Under the pieces are notes generated by a model. The model had not been told where the DNA came from and did not search any database. It saw only the letters and a list, made by a program, of their open reading frames with translations. Shown piece by piece: positions 48,296 through 61,103 of a stretch of DNA of 64,000 nucleotides. How positions within the stretch are numbered: the stretch's first letter is position 1; the number at the start of each line of letters is the position of its first letter. The DNA lies in assembly GCA_013350335.1 (NCBI GenBank), contig CM023542.1, forward strand, positions 9,364,499-9,428,498, read 5' to 3'. The DNA comes from Chimonanthus salicifolius. Lineage: Eukaryota; Streptophyta; Magnoliopsida; Laurales; Calycanthaceae. The translations under genes were made by a program, and so were the position numbers.

Positions 48296-48403
48296 TGTGC
48301 CAAAGCTGTGAATACTGTGATTGGAGATTTACTGAATTACACCCTCGAACCTATATTGGATTCCATCAGGTCACTTGATGAACTCTACATTTGGGAGATG
48401 TGA
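48296..48403 (+). CDS. Possible orphan coding exon
   Basis: After acceptor-like atatacag, 35 codons read CAKAVNTVIGDLL...LDELYIWEM and stop at 48401-48403. The composition is protein-like (amphipathic, no low complexity). A gt donor candidate after atcag at 48369 would shorten it. I do not recognise the family; it could be a remnant of a gene broken by the nearby transposons. Confidence 0.3.
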   Translation, partial: CAKAVNTVIGDLLNYTLEPILDSIRSLDELYIWEM

Positions 48404-48516
48404 ATGCATGAAATTAATTAAAAAAATATTCTAAGCTCTTCAGCCAATAGAGATGTTGTGTTCAAGAGAATATAGGCTGCGTTTGGATGGGGGATAAAGG
48501 GTCAACGGGGCGTTAC

Positions 48517-49640
48517 TGATGCAGTGCATCTGCATCCCTACTGTTTTTTTTTTTTTTTACTTGCTATTTTCCTGTTTTATTTTATTTTATTTTAAGCAAG
48601 GGTAATCTTGTAATTTCTGCTTTATTCTATTTTAAGTAAGGGATAGTTTTATATAAAGTCTTGTAGCCCTTTGGGCATGGAAGGATGCAAAGAAATAAAA
48701 TTTGAGATTTACGGAGATCCTTTGTTCCGACTTGGTTTTGGCAAGAAGCCCTCCTCCTCCGATTTTCAGGTACTCCATCTTCTTCTCTTCTCTCTTCATT
48801 CATCCTCTCCATTTTCCTTTTTTTTTTTTTTTTTCTATTTTCTACCCGTGACCATACAAACCCAACATCTAGTTGCCGTAAGCCATCACCTATCCCTTTA
48901 CCTTCCCAAAACGAACCCAATCCAGCCCAGTTCTTGCTGTTATAGGCTCTTCCATCTCAATACTGTTTCGCCCCTCCCCAAATCCCCTTCCTTTTTGCTG
49001 CCAGCCCTCCTATAGACCAGATCCATCCTTTTTTACCCCTCCTACCGCTGCTACAGTTTCTAGACAGGCCCAAACAACACCCATAATCCCTGTTGAACAC
49101 TTTCCATACCCTTTGGACCCCTCCCTTAACCTTCGCCACCCCTTTATCTTCCTTTCCAGCCATCGCCATCCACTCCCAAATCTCTTCCTTGTTTCCATAA
49201 GCCTCCCCAAGTCCAATCAGTTTTGCCACAACCCATATTCCACTTTTATGACCTCCGTAACTTCCCAGCCTCTTTTTCAACATCACCGTAAACCCCTCTG
49301 TTAACTTATCCCACCTTCTTTAATTACCAAATTGCCATTAATCCCTTTAAACCCGTTTAAATTCCATTTCAGTCCTAATTTGATGTGGTTATAAGTGCGC
49401 GTAAGATCTGATAAGCCCATTTCTTCTGAAAGGCCTTCTATTTTGAGCTATAATTTGATTTGGGATTGTGATTTAATTATTTACATTGAATTCTCTTAAT
49501 TTCTTGATTATTTGTGATAGATTTTATTATTCTAATTGTTATTATTAATTTTAATTTTAATTTCAGCTTCTTATTAGTTTCTTGTTACAACATAATCACA
49601 TTTAGGCATTTAGGGTCAACTTTTGTCTCATCTTGTGTCA
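48517..49640 (+). repeat. 5' LTR of the gypsy element
   Basis: 1124 bp. A TATA box tatataaa at about 48650 precedes ttgtagccc and would be its promoter. It aligns over its whole length with the 3' LTR, with scattered substitutions. Confidence 0.93.
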
Positions 49641-49644
49641 AATT

Positions 49645-49656
49645 TGGTATCAGAGC
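49645..49656 (+). promoter_or_regulatory. Primer binding site, tRNA-iMet
   Basis: tggtatcagagc lies 4 bp after the 5' LTR and is the standard plant initiator-Met primer site for minus-strand synthesis. Confidence 0.93.
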
Positions 49657-50589
49657 AAGGTTGAGTTGTAAACACCCACGATCTTAGGTTGCATCTTATT
49701 TAAAAAAAAAAAATTGCATTCTTTATTATTTTAAAAAAAGAAAAAAATTTCATTCATTGCATATAGACTTAGGTCATAGCATATAGTCAGAATTTATCCC
49801 TATATTTGTGAGTCTAGGGGAACACTAGTGCGTGTACTCGTGCATGACCACTAAGAGTGGAGTTACCTATTAGAAAGAGTCTGAACCATCCAGTGAAATG
49901 TCAGGAGATCAAACCCCAGTTTGGTTTACTCAGGCCTTTGCCCAATTAGATGCACGGCTCACTGACCTTAAGAGAGGTCAAGATACCTTAGGTACTGACA
50001 TGACCGACTTGAGAAACCGGATTGAAGCCCTTGAACCCCTAGGAATGAGGAGAATGGGTCAGACATGGATTTCTACTTTGAGTGGCATGATATGTTGGAA
50101 GCTCGTAGGATCCGTTTTGTCAAAATGAAGTTGGTGGGACAAGCTTGGCTTTTCTGAACCACAGTGGAACATAAACACCGGAGGCAAGGAGTTGAACCCC
50201 TCTGTAATGACCCGTTCCGAAAATTCTCGATTCTTTTTAGGAGACTTTCGGATCTCTGAGCTGTTACAGGACTTTGGTGGCATTGGGAGAGTGTGGGTCC
50301 TGAGGCGGGCCCTAGTTTACCTGTTTTCGAGTACGGAGACTCGAAGAGTAATTTTGTAATTCTGAATTATTATATATTTTGTCCAAAGAAAAATATTTGG
50401 ATTTTCAATTCTTTTTCTTGAAAATGCAAATGCTCTTCTTTTTGAAAATTTGATTTAACACATTCAAGGTTTAAAGATAATAATATTAATAATAGTAATA
50501 TTAACAAATGAAATAAATTCGATGATACAAAAGATTGTGGGTTTCGATTTTTATTTTATTTTATTTTTTGTTCGTAATTAAAACTCTTT

Positions 50590-50592
<3 letters not shown>

Positions 50593-50624
<32 letters not shown>
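50593..50624. repeat. (AT)n microsatellite
   Basis: About 32 bp of AT repeats followed by poly(T). Confidence 0.95.
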
Positions 50625-50638
<14 letters not shown>

Positions 50639-50960
50639 ATAGAAAACCCAAATCTTAATTTTAACCCTAAGTCACTCATATAAATATTCTCTTTCTCCTT
50701 TACTTTCCTTTTTTTGCAAAACCCTAGCCTCCATCCTCTCATTTATCTTCTCTCCAATCCCTCTCCTCCTAAGCCCAAAAACCCTAAATCCCTTGCAGCC
50801 GCTGCCGCCCCTAATCCCTCTTCCAGTCGCCGCCTCCTCACCTTCCTCATTTCCCACTCCATTCGAAACCCTATCCTATCCCCCTTTTGTGTCGCCACCT
50901 CCTCCTCTGTATCCTTATTTCGGCCCTCCTTCCTCTCATCTCCTCTTCATCTTTTCCGCG

Positions 50961-50962
50961 CC

Positions 50963-50988
<26 letters not shown>
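50961..50988. repeat. 28-bp poly-C run
   Basis: An uninterrupted C homopolymer in the solo LTR. The length may be affected by sequencing error. Confidence 0.9.
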
Positions 50989-50996
<8 letters not shown>

Positions 50997-52910
50997 TTCT
51001 TCTCTCACTCTCCTCTCTCTTATCTCAGTTCATTCTCTATTTTCCCTCCCTCAGCACCCATCCGAAACCCTAATCTCAGCAGCCGCCACCACCACCATAG
51101 GTTCCTTTCTTCTTCTTTTCTTCCTCTCCACTTATCTTTCTTGAAACCCTAATCTTTTGACCCAACTGAGTCGAGTCGAGTTGAGCAACTCATCTGACTC
51201 AGTTGGACTGAGTGTGTGATTTCTGAGCCAAACCCAGCAAATCAGGCTTAGTTCGTTGTGGTCCAGCTCATACCCGGCCCATCTTTTTGGTTAGCTCGGC
51301 CCAACTACAGTTTCAGCCCAACGGTCTGACCCAACTTGATGTTGGCCCAGCTCTAAGCCCAATTCAGTGCAACCAAGGCCCAATCCAGCAGCCCAGATCA
51401 ACAGCCCGACCCACTTTCAAGCCGGCCCAGGTCCGACCCAGGCCCGTTCCAGGCCCAGTTTTGGGCTGCTTCTAGTTTGTTTTGGGATCCCTTCTGAAGC
51501 TTTTCCAGCCCATTTTGGATCGCTCTTTGATTGTTTCTAACTTGTTTTTGGTCGGATTTATGGGATCAACCCAGTTTTGCAGGATCGTCTTAGTTTTTGT
51601 AGATTTGCCCCAGTTTCTCAGGCCCGGTAGCTCGTGCATCACTTCTTTCAACCGTGCAGCCTATTTTATCGCTTCGATTTTAAAAGGACACACACAAGTG
51701 AGAGGATTTATCACTGTTTTAGCATACATTCGCATTCTTAACCTATAACCTTCGACATTGAGTGACCTGAATGAGACCTTTCGTTTATTAAGTCACTCGG
51801 TAAGGGAACCATTGAAATGAATATGTAGCAAGGGATCCGTTCGGGTTCACCCATGTCAATTATATGCGATTAATGGAAAAATTCTGATTGAATGAATGAT
51901 TATTGATGCTTAAAAATTGTTGAAAACATGTTTATGATTAATCATAACACATATATGATATTATGTTGAATGAGACAATTGTTAGATGGGTGTTGAACAC
52001 GATATTTGGAAGATATTGTGATGCATTGCTTGTTTACGCATAAGATGCAAATGTAATCACATGTTGGATATAGAAGTATGCGTCTAAGCACTGTTATGTG
52101 TCATTGACTGCATGATGAGGCATGTTGTTGATATTGGTGTCATGTTAGAACATGTTTGTGTTGTCATACATGATCATGATACCATGCACATGCATGGGAG
52201 GATTTGTTTATGTGTATACATTCATGATGATGAGATGAGCTTGGTTGTTGGGAGGACTTCCCCGTTACGCTCCGGAAGTCGTGACCCCTATAGGGGATGA
52301 GGGTTTTTCTGTTGCGTTTCGACGGTTGAGGTGCCTGCCGTTGAGATTGGCTTCCCCGTTATGCTCCTGCAGTTGAGACCCCATAGGGGATGCGGATTTC
52401 CCCGTTGCGGTTGTGTATTGTGTGATCTCCCGTTTGCATTGATAGGGAGACTGGAGTTTGTTGAATGACCCGATGTGAGCTGCCGAGATGATGTCTCGGA
52501 TTTGGTCGGTGGATTTTTGGTTGGTGGTGTAGTTGGATCGCATACATATGAGAACCCCGGTTATTATGATATTCTTGCATTCATACATATGACATCTATT
52601 TATGTTGTTGACATGTGATATGCATTATCTTTTCACTGGGTTGGTTAGCTCACCCCTTACCTTTCAGGTACTCTGATTGCGGATGAGCAAGCAGGTCCCT
52701 TGAGCAGACGCCCGGGGAGGAGTAATACTAGTTAGAGATTTTATTATCATGCATATATTTAGTTTAAAAGTCCTTGTTTGGTATGAATTTTTTGTATGAT
52801 GTTTATTTCGGATGACAGTACGACTATATTTGGTCAGTTTGTGGTTGTTTGTTATGTCTCTTAGCATTATGGTCTTGCAGTTTGTTAAATGGGAGATAAT
52901 TTCTTCATTT

Positions 52911-52913
<3 letters not shown>

Positions 52914-52982
<69 letters not shown>
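52914..52982. repeat. (AT)n microsatellite, about 69 bp
   Basis: An uninterrupted AT run near the 3' end of the solo LTR. Confidence 0.95.
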
Positions 52983-52983
<1 letters not shown>

Positions 52984-53789
52984 TCGATATCCGTTCTTTG
53001 TGTTGATTTGAGATATTTCAGAGATAACACACCCGTAGCAGGACGGGGTGTTGCACCCTCAATTTGCATTGGGATGAGATAAAAGAATATTTGAAGGAAA
53101 AGTATATCCCTCTCAGATACAAGCAAAGACTCATTGACCAATGAAACTCTACGTCAGGGCAACCAGACCATTGATGAGTACATTGAGAAGTTTGATGAAT
53201 TCCTTATGAGATGCGAGTTGGATGAGGACCCCAGCCAAACCCTTTCTAGGTTTACAGTAGGTCTTCGTCATGAGTTCCAGCGTGACTTATCTTACATGGA
53301 GTAGAAACTTTGGACGAAACTTACCAAATAATCCAAGATTTAGAAGGTTACTTTAAGCCGAATCCTTGAAAGCAATTTGACTATCGGGGTGCCAATTCTA
53401 AGCTTAATCCGCAAGGATCTCGACAGAATACGGTAAGTCAACCCAAACAAGCCACAAGTACTACATCCAAGAACAAAGATGCAAGTTTTAAGGAAACTTC
53501 TGGTACGAGGTCTTCTAGGAATGATCCTCAGTGTTACTACTGTCAGGGATACAAGCATTTCGATTGTGAATGTCCTACTAAGACCAAGAACCAGGAAAGA
53601 ATCCTTTTGTTGGGATAACCATCCATTGAAGAGATTGCCCGTGAAAATGGCATATAAGCTCAATTTTAGGGTGAATATCCTTCGAGTGATGAGGAATTTG
53701 ATGAGGAGATCGATGCAGACATTTTTACAGTAGTTAGATGTGTTTTTGCTCGATCTCAACCCTCAGAAGATTGGAAGCGTACAACCATT

Positions 53790-56700
53790 TTCCACACTTA
53801 TATTAAGTGCGGTGGGAAATCTTGCAAACTGATTGTCGTATCCACTAGCGCGGTTGCTTGATTGGGTTTGAAGTCTGAACCTCATCCTAATCCACATCGA
53901 GTTGCGTGGGTCAATGACAGGTCAATCCTGACCACTCAACGGTGCCCCGTACCCATTTAGATCCTCACCTATTAGGGCACTGTGTGGTGTGATGTGATCC
54001 CTATGGGCGTAGGACACATTATTTTAAATCGTCCTTGATTGTTTGATCATGATGTGATACTGTTCGGTTAAGCAAATACATGTAGCTTTGAACATAATGG
54101 TAGGAAGATCAAATTCATCCCTATGCAACCTAGGCCCCCTCACTCAAAACAGGATAATACAAAGAGGACAAACTGAAAACCCCATCAAAGATCCAATCCA
54201 AGTTTTTACATATAATCGCTGCTAAAGAATTCGAAAGAGAGACTAGTGAAACTTCGGTTATATATGCCCTAGTGTCGAGAGAGACCTCTCCTGAGGTTGG
54301 TATTGAGTTGCCGAATGTTGTAGTTCCGATCTTTAAGAAATTTCAGGATGAATTCCCATTTGATTTGCCAAATGAACTGCCTCCCGTGAGGGACATACAA
54401 CATGCCATAGATCTTATCTCTAGGGCGACTTTGCTAAATCTGCCTCATTATAGGATGAACCCTACGGAGCATGAAGAGTTAAAGCGTTAAGTGGATGAAC
54501 TTCTATAAAAGGGATTCATCAAGGAGAGTTTAAGCCCGTGCGCTGTGCCAACCCTCCTAACACCCAAGAAAGACGACACCTGGCGCATGTGTATTGATAG
54601 AGGGCTATTAATAAGATCACTGTCAAGTATAGGTTTCCAATCCCACATCTCGTTGACATGCTTGACATGATGGCCCGTGCTACTATCTTTTCGAAAATTG
54701 ACCTCAAGAGTAGATATCATCAAATCCACATCAGACCTGGAGATGAATGGAAGACAGCCTTCAAAACAAAGGATGGTCTATATGAGTAGATGGTTATGCC
54801 TTTTGGGTTGACCAACGCTCTAAGTACATTTATGCAGGTGATGACTCAAGTGTTGAGACCTTTTATGGATAAATTTTTGGTGGTATATTTTGATGACATT
54901 CTTATCTATAGTACCTCTTAGGAACAACACTTACAGCATTTGAGGTTAGTCTGTGAGGTTCTTTGGACTGAAAAATTATAAGGAAAGCTGAAGAAATGCA
55001 CATTCATGTCTAATAGGGTTATTTTCTTAGGGTTTGTGGTTTCATCTAAAGGTATGTCAGCGGACCTAGAAAAGATCAATGTCATAGTAAGTTGGCCCAA
55101 ACTGCGGAATATACATGTGGTGCGAAACTTTCACGGCTTAGCTACCTTCTATAGGCAGTTTGTTCAAGGGTTTAGTTCAATCACGGCTCCCATCACGGAT
55201 TGCATTAAAAAAGGGGAGTTTCAATGGACTAAAACAGCCTCGAGAGTTTTCCAAGAGATCAAAACTCGTATGGTCGAAGCTCCTGTCATGCGACTACCAG
55301 ACTTCTCCAAGGTCTTTGAAGTTGCGTGTGATGCATCTGGTGTTGGTATAGGTGGAGTCCTAAGTCAGGAAGGACATCTTGTTGCTTATTTTAGTGAGAA
55401 GTTGAATAAAGCCGAACAACGATATTCCACCTATGATAAAGAGTTATATGCGGTTAGGCAAGCACTCCGTCATTGGAGACACTACCTTTTAGCACACGAA
55501 TTCGTTTTGTTCTCAGACCATGAGGCCTTGAGATATCTCAATTTCCAGAATAAGTTAAACTCAAGACATGCCAAGTGGGTTCAACTTTTTCAAGAATACA
55601 CTTTTGTGTTGAAACACAAGGCCGGGATTGAGAACAAGCTAGCTGATGCATTAGTTGTAGGATTGCACTAATACACTCCATGAGTGTAGAGGTGACCGGG
55701 TTTGAACAATTGAATGATGAATACCCCACATGTCCGGATTTTGGAGAGTTATATGCTTCACTCTTGAGTGACCAAGAAAGGAGTAATAAAGAGTTTCTTA
55801 TGGTTTATAATTTATTGTTTAAAGTAAGTAAACTCTGCATTCCCCGAACTACCTTGCGTGATTTTCTTGTTTGGGAGTTACATGCCGGAGGTATGGCCGG
55901 ATATTTTGGGAGAGACAAAACGATTGCCTTGGTTGAAGACAGGTTTTATTGGCTTAGTCTCAAGAGAGATGTGGCTAAAATCATTGGGCAATGTCGAACT
56001 TGCCAACTGAGAAAGCAAAGGAAGCAAAACACAGGAATGTATACTCCTTTGCCAGTTCTCCATGCCCCTTGGCAGGATATCAGTATGGACTTCGTACTTG
56101 GATTTCCAAAGACTATTAAGTAGTACGATTCCATTCTGGTGGTTGTGAACCTTTTTTCTAAAATGGCCCATTTTCTTCCATGCTTTAAAACCTTCGATGC
56201 TTCTAACATTGCCAAGATATTTTTTCGGAGAAATAGTGAGACTTCATGGGTTACCAAAGCCGATTGTATCAGATAAGGATGTTAGGTTCATGAGTTATTT
56301 TTGAAAAACCTTATGGCACATGGTGGGTAACAGGTTATAGTTTTCGTTTCCGTATCTTCCTTAGACTGATGGTCAGATTGAGGTAGTTAATCGTAGCCTA
56401 GGAAATATGTTGCGTTGTTTGGTTGGTGAGAATACGCGAACGTGGGATGTTCTACCGATTGCTGAGTTCGTGTATAATAGTTCGGTCAATAGATCTATAA
56501 GTATGAGTCCCTTTGAAGTCATGCATGGTTATAAGCCTAGGAACCCTATATATCTCATTCCCATGTCTATGTCACATAGGCCATCTGAGTCTGCATCATC
56601 ATTTGCATATCGCATACATGAATTGCATGCTAAAATTAAAAGAAGGATTAATATGAGCAATGAAGTGTATAAATCTGCTGCAGAGACTCATTGTAGATTC

Positions 56701-57339
56701 AAGGAATTTAATGTGGGTGAATATGTGATGATCCGTATTAGACCTAAGCGGTTCCTACAAGGAACTGTGAAAAAGTTACATGCTCGTAGTGCATGGCCTT
56801 TCAAAAATTTGAGATGCATTGGATCCAATGCATACATTGTAGACCTACCATCTGATATGGGTATTAGTCCTACTTTCAATGTGGAAGATTTAGTCCCTTT
56901 CCAAGGCCCAACAGCTATACCTGTAAGCCCATCATCACATCAATCCCTTAACCATTCTACTGGCCTACCTGACCCACTTCATGAACCTTCCCAGCCTTCA
57001 CAGCCTTTACCTACTTTACATTCCTTGCTACGTAAGAGAGATAAGATAAAATTTATTTTGGATGAAGAAGTTGTTTCTACACGTGCCGGAAGCTATCAAA
57101 AGTATCTTGTGAAGTGGAAAAACAGATCGATTATAGACGCCACATGGTTGACAGATAGTGAACTACAACGACTTGATCAAGACCTTTTAGAGAGATATCA
57201 GAGTTTTGTTTCGTCAGAGGTGTCTTCTTCTTCTATGAGACAAAAGGTGACAACAATGACAAAACAGGTTTCTGAGTCTATCAGCGACGACGGAAGATGG
57301 CCGCTCCAGCTCCATCATTCTGGCTTGACAATGATCTGA
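53790..57339 (+). pseudogene. Gypsy pol (protease, RT, RNase H, integrase, chromodomain), broken
   Basis: The protease core near 53830 reads LIVVSTSAVA, so the catalytic D-S/T-G triad is lost. RT shows [15 protein letters not shown] (54560), [13 protein letters not shown] (54691), MPFGLTNA (54796) and YFDDIL at 54886. RNase H shows VACDASGVGIGGVL (55320) and SDHEALRYL. Integrase has an HHCC-like zinc part ending CRTCQ (about 55995) and DISMDF (56080), with decay after 56120. The open part 56407-57339 ends in a chromodomain (FILDEEVVSTRAGSYQKYLV to LLERYQ, about 57052-57200), which in chromoviruses guides integration to marked chromatin. In-frame stops lie at about 54488, 54787, 54919 and 56121. 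Confidence 0.92.
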
Positions 57340-57475
57340 CTGGATGACATTGAGGACCTCACGTGTGCGTGTTTTGCACTGTGAAGACCCTATACTGGGA
57401 AGACACGTGCGTGAGAATATTTGTGTATTCTCATCCATTTGAACTCGAGGTCTAGTTTTTCTTAGATGGAGGGAT

Positions 57476-58595
57476 TGATGTAGTGCATCTGCATCCCTGT
57501 TGTTTTTTTTTTACACTCGCTATTTTTCTATTTTTTTTATATTTTAAGCAAGGGTAATCTTTTAATTTCTGCTTTATTCTATTTTAAGTAAGGGATAGAT
57601 TTATATAAAGCTTTGTAGCCCTTCGGGCATAGAAGGATGCAAAGAAATAAAATTTGAGATTTACGGAAATCCCTTGTTTCGACTTGGTTTTGGCAAGAAG
57701 CTTGGTTTTGGCAAAAAGCTTGATTTAGGCGTGAAACCCTCCTCCTCCGATCTTCAGGTACTCTATCTTCTTCTCCCTTTTCGTCTTATTTTTTTTTTTT
57801 TTCTATTTTCTACCCGTGACCATACAAACCCAACATCTAGTTGCCGTAAGCCATCACCTATCCCTTCACCTTCCCAAAACGAACCCAATCCAGCCCAGTT
57901 CTTGCTGTTACAGGCCCTTCCATCCCATTACTGTTTCACCCCTCTCCAAATCCCCTTCTTTCTTGCTGCCAGCCCTCCTATAGACCAGATCCATCCTTTT
58001 TTACCCCTCCTACTACTGCTACAGTTTCCAGACAGTCCCAAACAACACCCATAATCCCTCTTGAACCCTTCCCATACCCTTTGGACCCCTTCTTTAGCCT
58101 TCGTCACCCCTTTATCTTCATTTCTAGCCATCCACTCCCAAATCTCTTCCTTGTTTCCGTAAGCCTCCCCAAGTCCAATCAGTCTTGCAGCAACCCATAT
58201 TCTACTTTTGTGACCTCCATAACTTTCTAGCCTCTTTTCCAACATCACTATAAACCCCTCTGTTAATTTATCCCACCTTCTTTAATTACCAAATTGCCAT
58301 TAGTCCCTTTAAACCCATTTAAATTCCGTTTCAGTCCTAATTTGATGTGGTTCTAAGTGCGCGTAAGATCTGATAAGCCCCTTTCTTCTGAAAGGCCTTC
58401 TATTTTGAGCTATAACTTGATTTGGGATTGTGATTTAATTATTTACATTGAATTCTCTTAATTTCTTATAATTTGTGGTAGATTTTATTATTCTAATTGT
58501 TATTATTAATTTTAATTTCAGTCTCTTATTAGTTTCTTATTACAATATAATCACATTTAGGCATTTAGAGTCACCTTTTGTCTTGTCTTACTTCA
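57476..58595 (+). repeat. 3' LTR of the gypsy element
   Basis: It follows the purine tract gatggaggga. Compared with the 5' copy it has an extra stretch of about 40 bp around 57695-57735 repeating cttggttttggcaa, and scattered substitutions, so insertion is not recent. Confidence 0.93.
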
Positions 58596-59032
58596 GTTAC
58601 CCTTCGTTACCCTTATTTGATAATAGAGGGGTGAAGGTAAAAATTCAAATTTTTATCCCTCCCCCTCACTTTTTCAAAACCCTTTAGAGTATAAGAGTTT
58701 TAAGGAAATCCTTGCCTCTCTTTATCCCTCTTTATCCCCTCTTTGCACCTATGGAACAAAAATATTTTTAATATTTTTAATTGATGAATATTATTAATAA
58801 TTATATTGCATAAAATTTTATTTTATTTTTTTATATTATTTAGATTTAAAAAAAATTATTAATTATCTTAAAATTGTTAATATATCAGATTACTCCTGTT
58901 TAAGATTTTTTTTCTCTCAAAATAAATTTTAACTTTATCCCTATAATTAACAAACAAGATAAGGGCACAAGGGTAACCCCTATTAAGAGTAATCTCTGTA
59001 AAAGAAGCCCTATCCTTCACCTAAAAGCAGCC

Positions 59033-61103
59033 ATAGTAATTCTGCCATTCCTTTCTTTGTTGAGAAGTGACGTCGTAAGAAGGAACCACCACTCTAATTT
59101 GGGTTTGAATAAAATAATTTTTGTTGACGGTTTCCATTTAAATTACCTTGTAAAAAAAAAACTCTCTCCATTTTGCCTATTTCTCGTATGAGATGATAGG
59201 CGCCGTCAACACTACAAATTCTAATTCCTCATATTCACAAGACAATAAAATTAAAGGGATAAATAAAAATTTTATTTTTGAAAATTGCTGATATGATGTT
59301 GACTTGATAATTTGACTTAACTGGGGCCAAGATTATAATTAGAACTGCCTGCTTTAAGGGTCAAGTGAGGGCCTGTAAATGGTAATAGAAGTTTTTTTTT
59401 TTTTTCTTTTAATTAATGCTTGACTTAATCAAACTCATTTATATGTTTATGTAGGTTGAAGAAATTACTTAAATTTAAAATAAAATAGCGAATCGTGATC
59501 ATACCAAATTATCATATTGATCCAACAATCTCTGACAAAAATAAAATATGTGTTATTAAAACTGTATTGTCAATTGAATCGTAAAAATAGAAGGTTGGAT
59601 TATATAAGGTTGATTGAACTGCAATCAAATTCGATCAAACTCATGTCATTAATATAAATATTATAAATAATATTAATAAATTATTAATTAAGATTTATTT
59701 GATGAGTTGAAATAAAATTTTAAACAAAAAATATTTTTTTCCATATCTAAATATAATAATAATATTATCGTTAAAATCAATGGTTTAAAAAAATTAAGAA
59801 AAGTATGATTTGTATAGGTAATCTGATATAATATAATAAATTTAAATTACATGTTATTTGATAATGAGATAGGTTTATTGAGTCTACAAAATCAAAAGAA
59901 TAATTTTTGATGTGAAAATTTAAAAGAAAATAATCTCATTAAACGTGATCAGCCACCTGATTTAAATTAAGTAAAATAAATACTTGAAATAGAGATTTAA
60001 AAGATATTGTGCCTTTTTTTCTGATTGTGCAAATGTAATATTCATAGTGTCAAAGCCCATTTTAACTGAGATGGGCCTAACTTAACCCGCATTAATTAGG
60101 TCCAACTATTTCTTTTTTTTTTTTTGTAAAACCAAGTGGAACACATGCTTTCCAAAGTTTTACATTTTTTTGACAAACATTTATACTTTTCGTTGTTTTA
60201 GGGTTTGATCATGAGGTTCATTTATACTTTATTATTTTCAACTATTTAGAGTTTTTATTATTTTATTAATATTTCAGTCATTTTAGCCTGCTGCATAAGT
60301 GCATATTCAATTTTGTTGCAAATTCAAGTGAGATGTTTCATTATTATCAAACTCATTTATTTTATTTTTCTGAATTGGAATTCATTTTTAAATTTGATAA
60401 ATTATTTTTTATGAACCAACCATCTATTGTCTATCAAACCTAAATATCAAACTCACAATATTTAGATTTATAATAAAATAAATATTTAGCAACTAATCTA
60501 TGAGAAATTATCCATTGCAAACTGATTCGTTCTAAACCTGATGATTAATTTTTATGATGTCTATCTTTTTTCTGTTTTTTCCTGATACTCATATCATAAT
60601 CATTCTTTAAATTAGATTTCTACTCAATATAAATTCATTTTGAGAGCACAGGTTCCACCGATAATTAGAAATTTTAGATTTTATAATTATAATTAAAGAA
60701 TATTTTCAAATTGAATTTTATCATATTTCATTTCAAGAGTAGATCTTTTAAAGTAACTCATTATTATCCAAAGTAAGATATTTTGTGATACTTACCAATC
60801 TGGCTCTGGCTTTTGCGCTATTGCTTAAAATAATTCATTAATTTACGGACATATTTATATAGATTATTTGATGATCTAATATGCTATTTTCCTAAAAGAA
60901 AAAAAGCTGATATCGTGATCCTTCTCTGGAGGAGAGTTATAAAAAATGGGGGAATAAGTAAATGAGTTATACTGACTTTTAAATTATTTAAATTTGATGA
61001 TATTTTAAACTAAATCTAACACTTAAAAATTTATTAACCATTCACCACCTCATCAAATTACCACCCACCTGTCATTATACTCTTCAAACAAGGTTAAACC
61101 TAG
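59033..61103. other. AT-rich intergenic DNA
   Basis: About 2 kb with no gene, clear repeat or RNA gene. Confidence 0.6.

Larger units (their letters stand above)
50203..53055 (+). mobile_element. 2.85-kb solo LTR inside gypsy gag
   Basis: It starts TGTAATGACCC and ends GGGGTGTTGCA, flanked by a perfect 5-bp TSD ccctc (50198-50202, 53056-53060). No gag or pol is inside; gag of the host element resumes after it. Long LTRs with TGTAAYR...GGGGTGTTRCA ends are typical of Tekay/Del-like chromoviruses (from memory). It contains a poly-C run, AT microsatellites and a CT-rich leader-like part with Pro/Ser-rich open frames that are probably not proteins. Confidence 0.9.
49898..53760 (+). pseudogene. 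Gypsy gag, split by a solo LTR
   Basis: The N-terminal part (49898-50202) starts MSGDQTPVWF and has a charged helical region, running to about EHKHRRQGVEPL in a shifted frame. After the solo LTR it continues WDEIKEYLKEKYIP and EYIEKFDEFLMRC (53070-53210), then SRFTVGLRHEF. A zinc knuckle CYYCQGYKHFDCEC lies at about 53531-53574. Stops near 53140 and 53304 and frameshifts break it. Confidence 0.85.
48517..58595 (+). mobile_element. Ty3/gypsy chromovirus, decayed
   Basis: LTRs at 48517-49640 and 57476-58595 start TGATG and end TCA, with a perfect 5-bp TSD gttac (48512-48516, 58596-58600). The initiator-Met primer site and a purine tract sit at the right places. Gag, protease remnant, RT, RNase H, integrase and a C-terminal chromodomain are in gypsy order, all with stops or frameshifts. 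A 2.85-kb solo LTR interrupts gag. Confidence 0.95.
48475..59032. mobile_element. MITE host of the gypsy element (outermost nest level)
   Basis: The left end ggctgcgtttgg.tgggggata and the right end, complement of ggctgcttttaggtgaaggata, are inverted repeats about 10.5 kb apart. Removing the gypsy element and one TSD leaves about 474 bp, a normal MITE size. It includes agggg/gggtaa words near both joins. hAT- or Harbinger-type; TSD not fixed. Confidence 0.65.

Noticed and set aside
50714..51152. Overlapping Pro/Ser-rich open frames of about 119 codons
   Set aside because: They come from pyrimidine-rich sequence and a poly-C run inside a solo LTR; all frames are open and no domain is visible.
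56407..57339. 310-codon open frame as an intact host chromodomain protein
   Set aside because: It is contiguous with gypsy integrase sequence and ends just before the 3' LTR, so it is the integrase C-terminus of the transposon.
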